Source: Rikenellaceae bacterium DTU001 (lineage in GTDB: Bacteria; Bacteroidota; Bacteroidia; Bacteroidales; DTU049). Taken from it: a DNA stretch of 36,996 bases. This document shows positions 18,090-28,454 of this stretch, one piece after another; within the stretch, counting starts at the first letter, position 1; each line of letters starts with the position of its first letter. Below the pieces are notes generated by a model. The model searched no databases. It had not been told where the DNA came from and saw only the letters and a list, made by a program, of their open reading frames with translations. A program made the position numbers and the translations under genes. The DNA is taken from assembly GCA_001512885.1 (NCBI GenBank), contig LFSZ01000030.1, forward strand, positions 13,046 through 50,041, given 5' to 3'.

Positions 18090-19097
18090 ATGAAAATTAT
18101 AATTCCAATGGCTGGTATAGGTAAAAGAATGAGACCACATACTCTCACTATACCTAAACCTTTGATTCCATTAGCAGGTAAACCAATAGTAGAGCGAATA
18201 ATAAACATTTTAATTGAATCATTAGATAGAGAAATTGATGAAATTGCCTTTGTTATTGGCGACTTCTCCGAAGAGATACAGCAACGGGTAGCAGATTTAG
18301 GTAACAAATTTAATATTAAAACTTCTATTTATCGTCAGAGTAGCCCACTGGGGACAGCTCATGCAGTTTTAGCAGCCGAGCCATCACTTAAAGGAGAAGT
18401 CATAGTTGCCTTTGCTGATACTTTATTTTTCTCTCAATTTAATTTAAAAAATATAGATGCAGATGGCATTATATGGACTTGTGAAGTTCCTAATCCTAAG
18501 GACTATGGAGTAGTAAAACTTGATGATGATGGTTGTGTAACTGAATTTTTTGAGAAACCTACTAATTTTATTAGCAATAAAGCTATTATTGGGTTATATT
18601 ATTTTAGAAATGCTGAAATATTAAAAAAATCTTTATTTAAATTAATAGAAAATGATCAAAAAGTTAATGGTGAATACCAATTAACAGATGCACTACAATA
18701 TATGATAGAAAATGGATACAAGATAAAAGCTCAAAACGTAGATGAATGGTTGGATTGTGGTAACAAAAATGCAACTTTAATAGCTCATAAAAGAATTTTG
18801 GAACGTTATCCTGATGAAAGTAAAGTAAATGAAAGCGTTAAATGCAAAAACGCTATCATAGTACCACCTTGTTACATAGAAGAAGATGTGATCTTAGAAA
18901 ACTCTATAGTAGGACCTTTTGTTAGTATTGGCAAAGATTGTATAATCTCACATTCTATCATTACTAATTCTATTATTCAAAATAATGTTAAATTATCTAA
19001 TGTTAATATTGATAATTCTATGATAGGTAAATATGTAGATTATAATGATAGTTATGATGAGTTAAACATTGGAGATTATTCTGAAATGAACAAATGA
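18090..19097 (+). CDS. Sugar-phosphate nucleotidylyltransferase with C-terminal left-handed beta-helix
   Basis: IIPMAGIGKRMRPHTLTIPKPLIPLAGKPIVERI, FADTLFF, GEYQLTDALQYMIENG; hexapeptide-like C-terminus. Confidence 0.87.
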   Translation: MKIIIPMAGIGKRMRPHTLTIPKPLIPLAGKPIVERIINILIESLDREIDEIAFVIGDFSEEIQQRVADLGNKFNIKTSIYRQSSPLGTAHAVLAAEPSLKGEVIVAFADTLFFSQFNLKNIDADGIIWTCEVPNPKDYGVVKLDDDGCVTEFFEKPTNFISNKAIIGLYYFRNAEILKKSLFKLIENDQKVNGEYQLTDALQYMIENGYKIKAQNVDEWLDCGNKNATLIAHKRILERYPDESKVNESVKCKNAIIVPPCYIEEDVILENSIVGPFVSIGKDCIISHSIITNSIIQNNVKLSNVNIDNSMIGKYVDYNDSYDELNIGDYSEMNK

Positions 19098-19165
19098 AAT
19101 TATTAGCATATAAATAATAAATAAAAGTTTATTTATATGATTAAATTATTTGATACTAGAGTATA

Positions 19166-19705
19166 TTATTCGCTAGCTCTACCAATAGCTTCTTTATGAA
19201 ATAATAATGAACGTATAAGTTCGGCTATACAAATAAATAAAATTGAAAAGAATATTTCTTTGATAATAAATAATAATCTTAGATACATCCAAGTAGTGAA
19301 GTACTCAATAATAGCAGTAGTAAATGAAAATATTATTGTAAAAATCGTAATATAGAGTAGAAAACCTGGCCAGCCTAGAAGATCTGAATTAGCATAAAGT
19401 AGCTTATCTGCTTTTCGATACTTATTAAATTGTGGTAATCTAAAATAGTAATATTGTAAAAACATTAATAATGTAGATGCAAAAGCATATAATCCATAAG
19501 TAAATGTAAATAAATCTCTAAGCATACCTATAGCAAAACCGATTAATAGTAATAGTGTTTTATTGTAATTAAATGGTATAAGGCATAAAAAAATATATAT
19601 AAACAAATTAATCTGTATACCCCACGATAATGGTAAATGATCTAATATTAGTATTTGAATAAAAAAAATCAGAAAAGCAAATAATGTTTTTTTGAAGGTA
19701 GACAT
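19166..19705 (-). CDS. mreD: Rod shape-determining protein MreD
   Basis: Small multi-TM protein immediately downstream of mreC in the mreBCD order. Confidence 0.75.
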   Translation of the reverse strand: MSTFKKTLFAFLIFFIQILILDHLPLSWGIQINLFIYIFLCLIPFNYNKTLLLLIGFAIGMLRDLFTFTYGLYAFASTLLMFLQYYYFRLPQFNKYRKADKLLYANSDLLGWPGFLLYITIFTIIFSFTTAIIEYFTTWMYLRLLFIIKEIFFSILFICIAELIRSLLFHKEAIGRASE

Positions 19706-19709
19706 TTAT

Positions 19710-20537
19710 TTATTTATTTTGATATAATATATTTATTTCATCACTATCTAAGCAAACTACAGTATAAGTGTAATAGACACTTATTAAATCTTCTAAATAT
19801 CTAAATTTGTAGCGTTTAGTTTGGTAAATATTATCAGAGGTTTTTGCTGTTATAATGCCGATAGGTATACCAGGCGGAAACAAAGTAGAATAATGACTTG
19901 TATAAATAGTATCGTTTATATTAATTTTTACTGTAAAAGGTACATTTATTATTTCTCCATTATTGGGCGTATGCATATCCCATTGAGCGATGCCGACATA
20001 ATTATTTTTAATAGCAGCAGAAATTTTAACATCTGGATGCATATATGTTTTGACTAAAGAATATCGTTCGGATACCCAAGTTATTACACCTAATATGCCT
20101 TTAGGAGTAAAAACTCCGCTATTTTCTTTTATTCCATCCCTTTTGCCTTTGTCTATAACAGCATAATTTTTAGATTCATGCAAAGTCATTGATATCAATC
20201 GTGCAGGTAAAAATTGATATAATTGTTTTGATGTATCTGAAATTAAATAATCAACTTGATTATCAGATATACATCGAATATTTACATATTGATTATTTTT
20301 ATTATACAAATTAATATTTTCATAAAATAATGCTTCATTTTCTTTTTTTAGATGCATATAATGAGATAAATCTTTTGAAAAGCTATTAATAGGATTGGTA
20401 ATAAATGAAGATATTTGAAAAAAATATCCTTTGTGAATTTCAGAATTATAAATATATAGCCATAAAGAAAAAATAGATAATATTAAAAATACAATAAAAA
20501 AATTATATTTTTTAAATAATTTGAGCCAGTTCCACAT
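19710..20537 (-). CDS. mreC: Rod shape-determining protein MreC
   Basis: N-terminal TM, coiled coil, AVIDKGKRDGIKENSGVFTPKGILGVITWVSERYSLVKT, follows mreB. Confidence 0.88.
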   Translation of the reverse strand: MWNWLKLFKKYNFFIVFLILSIFSLWLYIYNSEIHKGYFFQISSFITNPINSFSKDLSHYMHLKKENEALFYENINLYNKNNQYVNIRCISDNQVDYLISDTSKQLYQFLPARLISMTLHESKNYAVIDKGKRDGIKENSGVFTPKGILGVITWVSERYSLVKTYMHPDVKISAAIKNNYVGIAQWDMHTPNNGEIINVPFTVKININDTIYTSHYSTLFPPGIPIGIITAKTSDNIYQTKRYKFRYLEDLISVYYTYTVVCLDSDEINILYQNK

Positions 20538-20540
20538 GTA

Positions 20541-21560
20541 CTAAATTAGAAAGGGAAATTTATTAAAATTTTTAAGAGCTACACTAGCACCGCGAGCTAC
20601 TGCTAATAAAGGATCATCGCCAGCCTTTACTTTTAGTTTGATGCGGGTAGATAATCTTTTATCTAAACCACGTAAAAGGGCACCACCACCTGTTAGGTAA
20701 ATGCCGTTTTGCAAAATGTCGGCAGATAATTCTGGAGGTGTATATTCTAAAGCATTAATTACTGTATTTTCGATTTTAGAAATAGTTTTATCGATAGCAT
20801 GAGCTATCTCTTCGTGATTTACATGCACTGAGCGAGGAATACCTGTGATAATATCTCTGCCATTTACTTCCATAGGCTCTGGTGGATTTTCAATATTTGG
20901 AATAGCGGCACCTACTTCGATTTTTATACGTTCTGCTGTTCTTTCACCGATACTTAGATTGTGAGCACGTCTCATATAATCTTGGATATCTTCATTTAAT
21001 TCATTACCACCAATTCTAATACTTTTATTACTTACAATGCCTCCTAAAGCTATTACTGCCACTTCAGTAGTGCCGCCTCCTATGTCTACAATCATATTGC
21101 CATAATTATCTAATACATCTATTCCTATACCTAGTGCAGCAGCCATAGGTTCATGAATTAGTTTTACTTCTTTAGCGCCAGCTTGTTCAGCAGAATCGTG
21201 TACAGCACGCATCTCTACCTCTGTGATACCACTTGGTATACCTATTACCATTCGATAGCTATAGTTTATTATTGTATTTTTCCAAGGTATCATTTTTATA
21301 AATTCTCTTATCATAATCTCAGCAGCATAGAAATCAGCTATAACGCCATCTCTCAAAGGGATTATAGTCTTTATATGTTCATGTGTTTTGCCATGCATCA
21401 TCATAGCTTTTTTGCCAACTGCAATCACTGTATTTGTAATATTATCTATCGCTACTATAGAAGGCTCATTTACTACTACTTTATCATTATATAATATTAT
21501 TGTGTTAGCTGTACCTAAGTCTACCGCTATTTCTTTTGTTAAAAAATTAAATAAAGCCAT
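20541..21560 (-). CDS. mreB: Rod shape-determining protein MreB
   Basis: AVDLGTANTIIL, GVIADF, VIGIPSGITEVEMRAV, MIVDIGGGTTEVAVIALGGIV, YLTGGGALLRGLD. Confidence 0.96.
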   Translation of the reverse strand: MALFNFLTKEIAVDLGTANTIILYNDKVVVNEPSIVAIDNITNTVIAVGKKAMMMHGKTHEHIKTIIPLRDGVIADFYAAEIMIREFIKMIPWKNTIINYSYRMVIGIPSGITEVEMRAVHDSAEQAGAKEVKLIHEPMAAALGIGIDVLDNYGNMIVDIGGGTTEVAVIALGGIVSNKSIRIGGNELNEDIQDYMRRAHNLSIGERTAERIKIEVGAAIPNIENPPEPMEVNGRDIITGIPRSVHVNHEEIAHAIDKTISKIENTVINALEYTPPELSADILQNGIYLTGGGALLRGLDKRLSTRIKLKVKAGDDPLLAVARGASVALKNFNKFPFLI

Positions 21561-21576
21561 CTTATTCCTTTATTTT

Positions 21577-23100
21577 TTAATGTTTAAAATTCCTTATTTT
21601 TGTGAATGACAAAATTATATCATTTTCTTGACAAAAAGATATAATATTTTTGTCATGTATAGATCCACCTGGTTCTACTACAGCGACTATACCATTTTGA
21701 TAAGCTAAATCTATACTATCTGTGAAGGGAAAAAAACCATCACTAGCCAATATAGCTCCAGTGAGATCATGACCAAATGTTTTTGCTTTTTCTATTGCTA
21801 TCCTAGTAGAATCTACTCTACTTGGTTGACCACATCCCATACCTAGTAACTGATTATCTTTGACTATAGTAATAGCGTTTGATTTTAAGTACTTGACAAT
21901 AGATACTCCTAATTTCATGTCATCTATTAATTTATTATTCAATTTTTCATTTTTCACTATCCATTCCCACTTAGATGAATCTGGGATGTAATCATCTCTT
22001 TGCTGTACTAAACTACCACCTAAGACGCTTCGCCATTGCCAATTATTAGGCTTAGTTTCAGAGATAGAAAGTAAAATTCTATTTTTTTTGATTGATAATT
22101 TCTCTATTTGACCTTTTGTAAAATGAGGTACTATAAGCACTTCAAAAAATAAACTATTTAATTTTTCTATTGTGGCATCATCTATGGGAGTATTGAAAGC
22201 AAAAATACCACCATAAGCAGAAACAGGATCCCCAGCGAGAGCTCTATCGAAAGCATCTATTGGACTTTTGCCTATGGCTACACCGCAGGGGTTAGTATGT
22301 TTCACTACTACACAAGATGGTTGATTTAGCTCATTTACTAGTAACCATGCACTATCTATATCTAAAAAATTATTATAGGACAATTCTTTGCCGTGATGTT
22401 TTTCGTATCTCATGCTCTCATCATGTAGAAAAAAAGCCTGTTGATGTGGATTCTCGCCATATCTAAGAGGAGTTACCAAATTTTTACTAATGATTTTGCT
22501 TTCTTGTGCTAAATAAGGTTGTGAAAACCATTGAAATATTGTAGCATCATACATCGTTACGATAGCAAAAGAATTCTTAGCTAAATGACGCCTGTCATGC
22601 TCTTCACTATATCCATTTTTTATACACTCAAAGAAATGAGGATAGTCTCTGCTATCAGCTGCTACAAGCACATCTTTGAAATTCTTTGCCGCAGCACGTA
22701 TGAGTGTGATACCACCAATATCTATCTTTTCTATTATTTCAGATTCATCTATACTTGTTTTTATGGTTTCTGCAAAAGGATAAAGATCCACTAAAACTGC
22801 ATCTATTTCTTCTAAATTATACTTTTTGGCTTCTTTTTTATCATTTTCATTATCTCTTCTGAGTAATATGCCTCCTATAATAACTGGATGTAGGGTTTTA
22901 ACTCGTCCATCTAAGAGGGCTGGATAATTAGTCAAATTGTCAATTTCTATTACATTTATTCCATTTTCATTGAGAAATTTACTAGTACCACCAGTACTTA
23001 TTATTTTACCTTTGTAATTTTTCAAGATATTTAGATAGGGTAGGAGAACGTCCTTATTATAAACAGAAATTAATACTGAATTTATTGTTTTAATAGACAT
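21577..23100 (-). CDS. purH: Bifunctional AICAR formyltransferase / IMP cyclohydrolase
   Basis: IISTGGTSKFL, VKTLHPVIIGGIL, LRYGENPHQQAFF, VVKHTNPCGVAIG, ASDGFFPFTDSIDLA, VVEPGGSIHD. Confidence 0.95.
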   Translation of the reverse strand: MSIKTINSVLISVYNKDVLLPYLNILKNYKGKIISTGGTSKFLNENGINVIEIDNLTNYPALLDGRVKTLHPVIIGGILLRRDNENDKKEAKKYNLEEIDAVLVDLYPFAETIKTSIDESEIIEKIDIGGITLIRAAAKNFKDVLVAADSRDYPHFFECIKNGYSEEHDRRHLAKNSFAIVTMYDATIFQWFSQPYLAQESKIISKNLVTPLRYGENPHQQAFFLHDESMRYEKHHGKELSYNNFLDIDSAWLLVNELNQPSCVVVKHTNPCGVAIGKSPIDAFDRALAGDPVSAYGGIFAFNTPIDDATIEKLNSLFFEVLIVPHFTKGQIEKLSIKKNRILLSISETKPNNWQWRSVLGGSLVQQRDDYIPDSSKWEWIVKNEKLNNKLIDDMKLGVSIVKYLKSNAITIVKDNQLLGMGCGQPSRVDSTRIAIEKAKTFGHDLTGAILASDGFFPFTDSIDLAYQNGIVAVVEPGGSIHDKNIISFCQENDIILSFTKIRNFKH

Positions 23101-23240
23101 TTTTTTGCAAAGATAAAAAAAGAAAATTGTATTTTAAATTTTAATTATATTTTAATTAAAATATTTAGTATTTAAAATCTTCAGAGAATAAAGCCGAACT
23201 ATTTAGAATTTATTATTCTTATGTTATTTATTAATTATTT

Positions 23241-23813
23241 TTAAATAATTCCAGTAAATCCCATAAATGCTAAAGACAAGATACCAGCAAGTATCAAGGC
23301 TATAGGAACACCTTGAAATGCTTTTGGAATATTCGAAAATTCTAATCTCTCCCTTAGACCAGCCATTATTATTAATGCTAAGCCAAAACCAATACCAATA
23401 GATATAGCGTAGACTATCGATTCTCCAAGATTATAATTTTTTGTAATTACTAATAAAGCTACACCTAATACAGCACAATTAGTAGTAATCAGAGGCAAAT
23501 AGATGCCGAGAGCTTGGTATAATGGTTGAGAAATTTTTTTAATAATAATTTCTACCATTTGCACTAAAGATGCTATCACTAAAATAAAAGCAATAGTTTG
23601 CAAATATTCTAAATGCAAAGGAGCTAATATGCCATAATAAACTAAGTAAGTAACTAAGGTAGCTAATGTAAGGACAAATACTACTGCTGCCCCCATACCG
23701 ACAGCTGTACTCATTTTTTGTGATACACCTAAAAATGGGCAAATACCTAAAAATTGTGTTAATACAACATTAGATACAAAAATTGCTGATATTATAATAA
23801 TTAAATATTCCAT
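23241..23813 (-). CDS. rnfA: Rnf complex subunit A
   Basis: SNVVLTQFLGICPFLGVSQKMSTAVGMG, YLPLITTNCAVLGVALL. Confidence 0.93.
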   Translation of the reverse strand: MEYLIIIISAIFVSNVVLTQFLGICPFLGVSQKMSTAVGMGAAVVFVLTLATLVTYLVYYGILAPLHLEYLQTIAFILVIASLVQMVEIIIKKISQPLYQALGIYLPLITTNCAVLGVALLVITKNYNLGESIVYAISIGIGFGLALIIMAGLRERLEFSNIPKAFQGVPIALILAGILSLAFMGFTGII

Positions 23814-23815
23814 TA

Positions 23816-24427
23816 CTAATTATTTTTTGGTTTATTAGACATTTTATTTTTATATAAATTATTCAATGCCATTAATATTCCTAATGTTAAAAAAGCGCCA
23901 GGTGCTAAAATAAAAACTAAAATACCATCAGATGTAGGAGCTATAAATTTGTATCCAAATATACTGCCTGCACCGAGGATTTCTCTTATCATACCTAAAA
24001 CTGTTAGAATCAATGTAAATCCCACTCCCATCCCCAAGCCATCTATTAATGATGATAAGACATTGTTTTTAGAAGCAAAGGCTTCGGCTCTACCCAATAC
24101 GATACAATTAACAACTATTAATGGTATAAAGATGCCTAAAGCTTTATATAAATCAGGTACAAAAGCATGCATCACCATATCTATAATAGTTACAAAAGTA
24201 GCTATTATAACTATAAAAACAGGAATGCGAATGATTTTAGGAACAATTTTACGAATAGATGAAATTATTACATTACTTAATGTTAAAACAAAAGTAAAAG
24301 CTAAGCCCATTGCTAATCCATTTATTGCAGAAGAAGTAACGGCTAAGGTAGGACACATACCCAAAACTAATACTAATACTGGATTTTCTTTTAATATTCC
24401 TTTTGAAAAATTTTGCCACTGATTCAT
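23816..24427 (-). CDS. rnfE: Rnf complex subunit E
   Basis: GILKENPVLVLVLGMCPTLAVTSSAINGLAMG, FIPLIVVNCIVLGRAEAFASKN. Confidence 0.93.
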   Translation of the reverse strand: MNQWQNFSKGILKENPVLVLVLGMCPTLAVTSSAINGLAMGLAFTFVLTLSNVIISSIRKIVPKIIRIPVFIVIIATFVTIIDMVMHAFVPDLYKALGIFIPLIVVNCIVLGRAEAFASKNNVLSSLIDGLGMGVGFTLILTVLGMIREILGAGSIFGYKFIAPTSDGILVFILAPGAFLTLGILMALNNLYKNKMSNKPKNN

Positions 24428-24431
24428 AATT

Positions 24432-25004
24432 TTATTCTCCTCCTTTCCACGCTTTCAATGATCTATATGCTCTATCTACAGCATCACAAAAAGCTCGAGA
24501 TGAGATAGTAGAGGCGGTGATAGCATCTACATCCCCATTATCTTTTTTTACTGATAACTTAAATTTTTCTGGATTTTTACCTCTGAATTGATCTTTAAAA
24601 TCAGATTGAGTAATTTTTTCGCCTAAACCAGGAGTTTCAGCATGACTCAAAACCTGTGTATTGATAATAGTAAGGGTGGTATCGAAACCCACCATTAACT
24701 CTATTTTACCATTAAACCCTTGCATCGTATATGTACTGACTGCATAGCCTACTATTTGACCATTGTATGATGCTTCAAAAACTTTAAGTGAATCTTCGCC
24801 ATCGATGTTTGGGATATAAAAAGTTTTTAAATCAGAAAAAGACGGTAATACTTCTCTTAGTGCATCTTTTTCTTTTTGTTGTTGAGCTTTTTGTATGGGG
24901 CCTGTAGTAATTAAATTAATCAAAGCCAACATTATAGCAGCTACAGCTGCAATGATAAAAAGTGTAAGTGCTAAATTTGATAAACTTGATTCTCTTTTAC
25001 TCAT
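24432..25004 (-). CDS. rnfG: Rnf complex subunit G
   Basis: N-terminal TM, FMN-binding-like SHAETPGLGEKI and DAITASTISSRAFCDAV (flavinylation S/T-x-A-T/S-type site). Confidence 0.92.
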   Translation of the reverse strand: MSKRESSLSNLALTLFIIAAVAAIMLALINLITTGPIQKAQQQKEKDALREVLPSFSDLKTFYIPNIDGEDSLKVFEASYNGQIVGYAVSTYTMQGFNGKIELMVGFDTTLTIINTQVLSHAETPGLGEKITQSDFKDQFRGKNPEKFKLSVKKDNGDVDAITASTISSRAFCDAVDRAYRSLKAWKGGE

Positions 25005-25987
25005 GCTTTTACCTCCCCGAAATGTTTATATGATATTCTATCTATAAGTGGTACAAAGGCATTCATAATCAAAATAGAAAATGATACGCCCTCTGGGTAG
25101 GCACCAAAGAGCCTTATCAATGCCGTTAATACTCCACATCCTATGCCAAAAATTATTTGTCCTCTATACGATGTAGGTGATGTGACCATATCTGTAGCCA
25201 TAAAAAAAGCTCCCAAAATCAATCCACCTGTTAATAAATGAAATAATGGATCTGCGTATTTAGTAGGGTCTATCAACCAAAATATTCCAGTGAATATTAT
25301 CACGGTCAAAATATAGGATAGTGGAATATGCAAGGTAATAACTTTGCGATACAATAAATAAATAGCACCAATCAATAATAATATAGCCGAAACTTCTCCC
25401 ATACTTCCTCCCATATTGCCAAGCATCATATCTACATATGATGGCAATTCGCCAGTTTGACTAGCTGCTGATATAGAACCACTTTCTTTTAATATTCCTA
25501 ATGGTGTAGGTCCAGTAACTACATCTGACAATTGACCTGCTGATGCAATAGGCTTAGGCCATGAAGTCATATATACAGGAAATGAAATTAAAAGAAATAC
25601 TCGAGCTACAAGAGCAGGATTGAATAAATTTTGTCCTAAACCACCAAAGACCATTTTTCCTATACCAATAGCTATTAGCGAACCAATGATTACTACCCAA
25701 GTAGGTAGATTACTAGGCACATTAAAAGCTAAAAGCATACCTGTAACTATAGCAGAGAGATCATTGATAGTTGGCTTTTGCTTTAATAAAAATTTTTGAA
25801 TTAAATATTCGAAAATTAAACAAGTAACTACCGATACAAAAAATACTCTGACAGCACCTAATCCAAAAAAATAAAATGCGCCAAGTGTAGCGGGTATTAG
25901 AGCTATCACTACATCTAGCATAATACGCTGTACATTATCTTTAGCATATATATGAGGCGAGCCAGAGATTATAAATTTCTTATCCAT
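25001..25987 (-). CDS. rnfD: Rnf complex subunit D
   Basis: SPHIYAKDNVQRIMLDVVIALIPATLGAFYFFG, GGLGQNLFNPALVARVFLL, ATDMVTSPTSYRGQIIFG, YPEGVSFSILIMNAFVPLID. Confidence 0.94.
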   Translation of the reverse strand: MDKKFIISGSPHIYAKDNVQRIMLDVVIALIPATLGAFYFFGLGAVRVFFVSVVTCLIFEYLIQKFLLKQKPTINDLSAIVTGMLLAFNVPSNLPTWVVIIGSLIAIGIGKMVFGGLGQNLFNPALVARVFLLISFPVYMTSWPKPIASAGQLSDVVTGPTPLGILKESGSISAASQTGELPSYVDMMLGNMGGSMGEVSAILLLIGAIYLLYRKVITLHIPLSYILTVIIFTGIFWLIDPTKYADPLFHLLTGGLILGAFFMATDMVTSPTSYRGQIIFGIGCGVLTALIRLFGAYPEGVSFSILIMNAFVPLIDRISYKHFGEVKA

Positions 25988-25994
25988 ATTTGTA

Positions 25995-27329
25995 TTAATT
26001 TTTTCGAGATCTTATTATTGCACTCACTTTGTTTTTGCCTAATCTAATATAATCTAATAAAGGTCTTTTAGCAGGACATATATATTGGCAAGAGCCGCAT
26101 TCCATGCAATCTATTATCCAATGTTTCTCTGCGTCTTCCCATCTTTCTTTTATGACTAGTTTTTCTAAATAAAAAGGTTCTAAACCCATAGGGCAAGCAT
26201 GGACACATCTACCACATCTAATGCAAGGATAAGGATCTAATCTTTTTGAAAAATTGTATGGAAACAGTAAAATACCTCCCATTGCTTTAGTCAATGGTAT
26301 GTCTGTATTTGATAGTGTTTTGCCCATCATTGGTCCACCACTAATCAATTTAGCTGTATCTTCGGGTAAACCACCTGCTAATTCTATCAAATGCTTCAAA
26401 GGTATACCTATTCGGGATAAAAAATTAGATGGTTTTGATACATTAGGTCCGGTAACAGTAACCACACGCTCTATCAAAGGCATATTTTTTTGTACAGCAT
26501 CATAGATAGCTTTTGCAGTGCCTACATTTTGAACTACACAACCAACCTCTATTGGTAATTTACCGGATGGAACTTCTCTACCTGTTATAGCTTTTATTAA
26601 TTGCTTCTCAGCACCTTGTGGATATTTCTTTTTCAAAGTAACTACTTCTATGCCATTATAATCTTTTGCTAATTTAGTTAATAACTCTATAGCATCTAGT
26701 TTATTATTTTCAATACCTATGAAAGCTCTATGTACTCCTAAAGCTTTCATAATAATAGAAGTACCTACTAAGATTTCTTCAGGTTTTTCGAGCATGAGTC
26801 GATGATCACAAGTAAGATATGGTTCACATTCTGCACCATTTATTAATAGATATTCTGCTACTTTGCCTTGCGGAATGGTGAGTTTGACATGAGTAGGAAA
26901 GGCCGCTCCACCCAAGCCTACAATACCAGCATTTTTGATTTTTTCGATGATTTCTTGTGGAGTTGCTTTTATCTCCTTTATCAGGTTATTAGTAATATCT
27001 ATGCCTTCTTCCCAGGTATCTTCACCTTCTACATTAATAATAATAGCTTGGTGTTTATAACCAGTAGCATCTAATATCGGATCTATTTTATCTATCGTAC
27101 CAGTTACAGGAGAATGAACATTAGAAGAGATAAAAGCTTCACCTTTAGCTATCAATTGTCCAGTTTTCACTTTATCACCTTTTTTTACTATAGGTACTGC
27201 AGGGGCTCCGGCACTCTGATTTAGCATTATATAAACTTTATCTGGTAGAGTAGCTACAAAAATAGGAGATTTAGCAGTTAGCTTGCAATCATCTGGGTGT
27301 ACGCCTCCTTTGGGAAATGTTTTTAACAT
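25995..27329 (-). CDS. rnfC: Rnf complex subunit C
   Basis: FPKGGVHPDDCKL, GLGGAAFPTHVKL, LLINGAECEPYLTCDHRLMLE, two 4Fe-4S motifs (CIRCGRCVHACPMGL; CMECGSCQYICPAKRPLLDYIRLGK). Confidence 0.95.
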   Translation of the reverse strand: MLKTFPKGGVHPDDCKLTAKSPIFVATLPDKVYIMLNQSAGAPAVPIVKKGDKVKTGQLIAKGEAFISSNVHSPVTGTIDKIDPILDATGYKHQAIIINVEGEDTWEEGIDITNNLIKEIKATPQEIIEKIKNAGIVGLGGAAFPTHVKLTIPQGKVAEYLLINGAECEPYLTCDHRLMLEKPEEILVGTSIIMKALGVHRAFIGIENNKLDAIELLTKLAKDYNGIEVVTLKKKYPQGAEKQLIKAITGREVPSGKLPIEVGCVVQNVGTAKAIYDAVQKNMPLIERVVTVTGPNVSKPSNFLSRIGIPLKHLIELAGGLPEDTAKLISGGPMMGKTLSNTDIPLTKAMGGILLFPYNFSKRLDPYPCIRCGRCVHACPMGLEPFYLEKLVIKERWEDAEKHWIIDCMECGSCQYICPAKRPLLDYIRLGKNKVSAIIRSRKN

Positions 27330-27332
27330 GAT

Positions 27333-28208
27333 TTAATTATTTACTATATTTTTTGATGAATCATTTGCAATATTGGCGTTTTCCTGTTTTTTAGGTAAAA
27401 AATTAACTTCTAAAATGCAATTAGTAGGACAGACAGCAACACATTTACGACACAGAGTACATTTTTTATAATCTATATAAGCTAAGAAATTTTCAATTTT
27501 TATAGCATCAAATTTACATTCTTTAGCACAAGCATTGCATCCTATACAAGCTACCAAGCAGTTTGCTTTAGCATAAACACCTTTTTCTTTATTCATGCAA
27601 GCTACATAAATTCTACGATTTTTAGGTCCTTTATTTCTAAGCTCGATAATATTTCTAGGGCAAGCTTTTACACAATTACCACAAGCAGTACAATTATCTT
27701 CTATTACAACTGGTAAACCTGTAATAGGATCCATGTACAAAGCATCAAATTTACATGCTTCAACGCAATCTCCAAGTCCGAGACATCCATAAGCACAGCC
27801 ACCTTTGCCTGCGAAGAGAAAATTAGCAAAACCACAGTTTTTTATTCCGTTATAATCGTGTTTAGGAGGACAATTTTCAAAAGAACCTTGACAACGAATG
27901 ACAGCTACCTGAGGCTTTTTCTCTTCAGCAGTTAAATTCATTAATTCTGCTATTTCGCTCATTACTTTATTACCACCAGGTGCACAAAAAAGACCATCGA
28001 GCGAATTGTTTTTAACTATAGCTTCTGCAAAATTTCTACACCCCGCATAACCACAACCGCCACAATTAGCACCAGGCAATTTCTCTGCTATTAAATCTAT
28101 TCGGGGATCCTCTTCTACGTGAAATTGTTTATCAACAAAATAAATAATAACTGCAAAAATAGCAGCCATAAGTGATAATACAACAAATGCAATAATGACA
28201 GGTTCCAC
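27333..28208 (-). CDS. rnfB: Rnf complex subunit B
   Basis: LPGANCGGCGYAGCRNFAEAIV followed by several CxxCxxCxxxCP ferredoxin motifs; first gene of the rnf operon. Confidence 0.94.
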   Translation of the reverse strand: MEPVIIAFVVLSLMAAIFAVIIYFVDKQFHVEEDPRIDLIAEKLPGANCGGCGYAGCRNFAEAIVKNNSLDGLFCAPGGNKVMSEIAELMNLTAEEKKPQVAVIRCQGSFENCPPKHDYNGIKNCGFANFLFAGKGGCAYGCLGLGDCVEACKFDALYMDPITGLPVVIEDNCTACGNCVKACPRNIIELRNKGPKNRRIYVACMNKEKGVYAKANCLVACIGCNACAKECKFDAIKIENFLAYIDYKKCTLCRKCVAVCPTNCILEVNFLPKKQENANIANDSSKNIVNN

Positions 28209-28454
28209 TTATTATAATTTTATTGCAAAATAAAGAATTTTTTTTTGAAATAAAAAAATTATTAAATGATTAATAAAAATAATTATGAAGTAAAAAAATA
28301 TTATTTAATTTTAAAATATTAGAAAGTAATCATAAAAATATAATTGTTCGGTAATATTTTATGATTTTTATAACAATTTTTTTATAATTATTATAGATAT
28401 ATTTTTAATTTTGCAAAATCTTAATTAATAATCTGATAAGCAATAGAAGAATGT

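Noticed and set aside
21183-21494. 103-aa ORF rich in Tyr/His antisense to mreB
   Set aside because: Antisense shadow of mreB.
23949-24422. 157-aa antisense ORF overlapping rnfE
   Set aside because: Mirror ORF of a strongly supported rnfE; composition-driven (Ile/Lys/Thr-rich).
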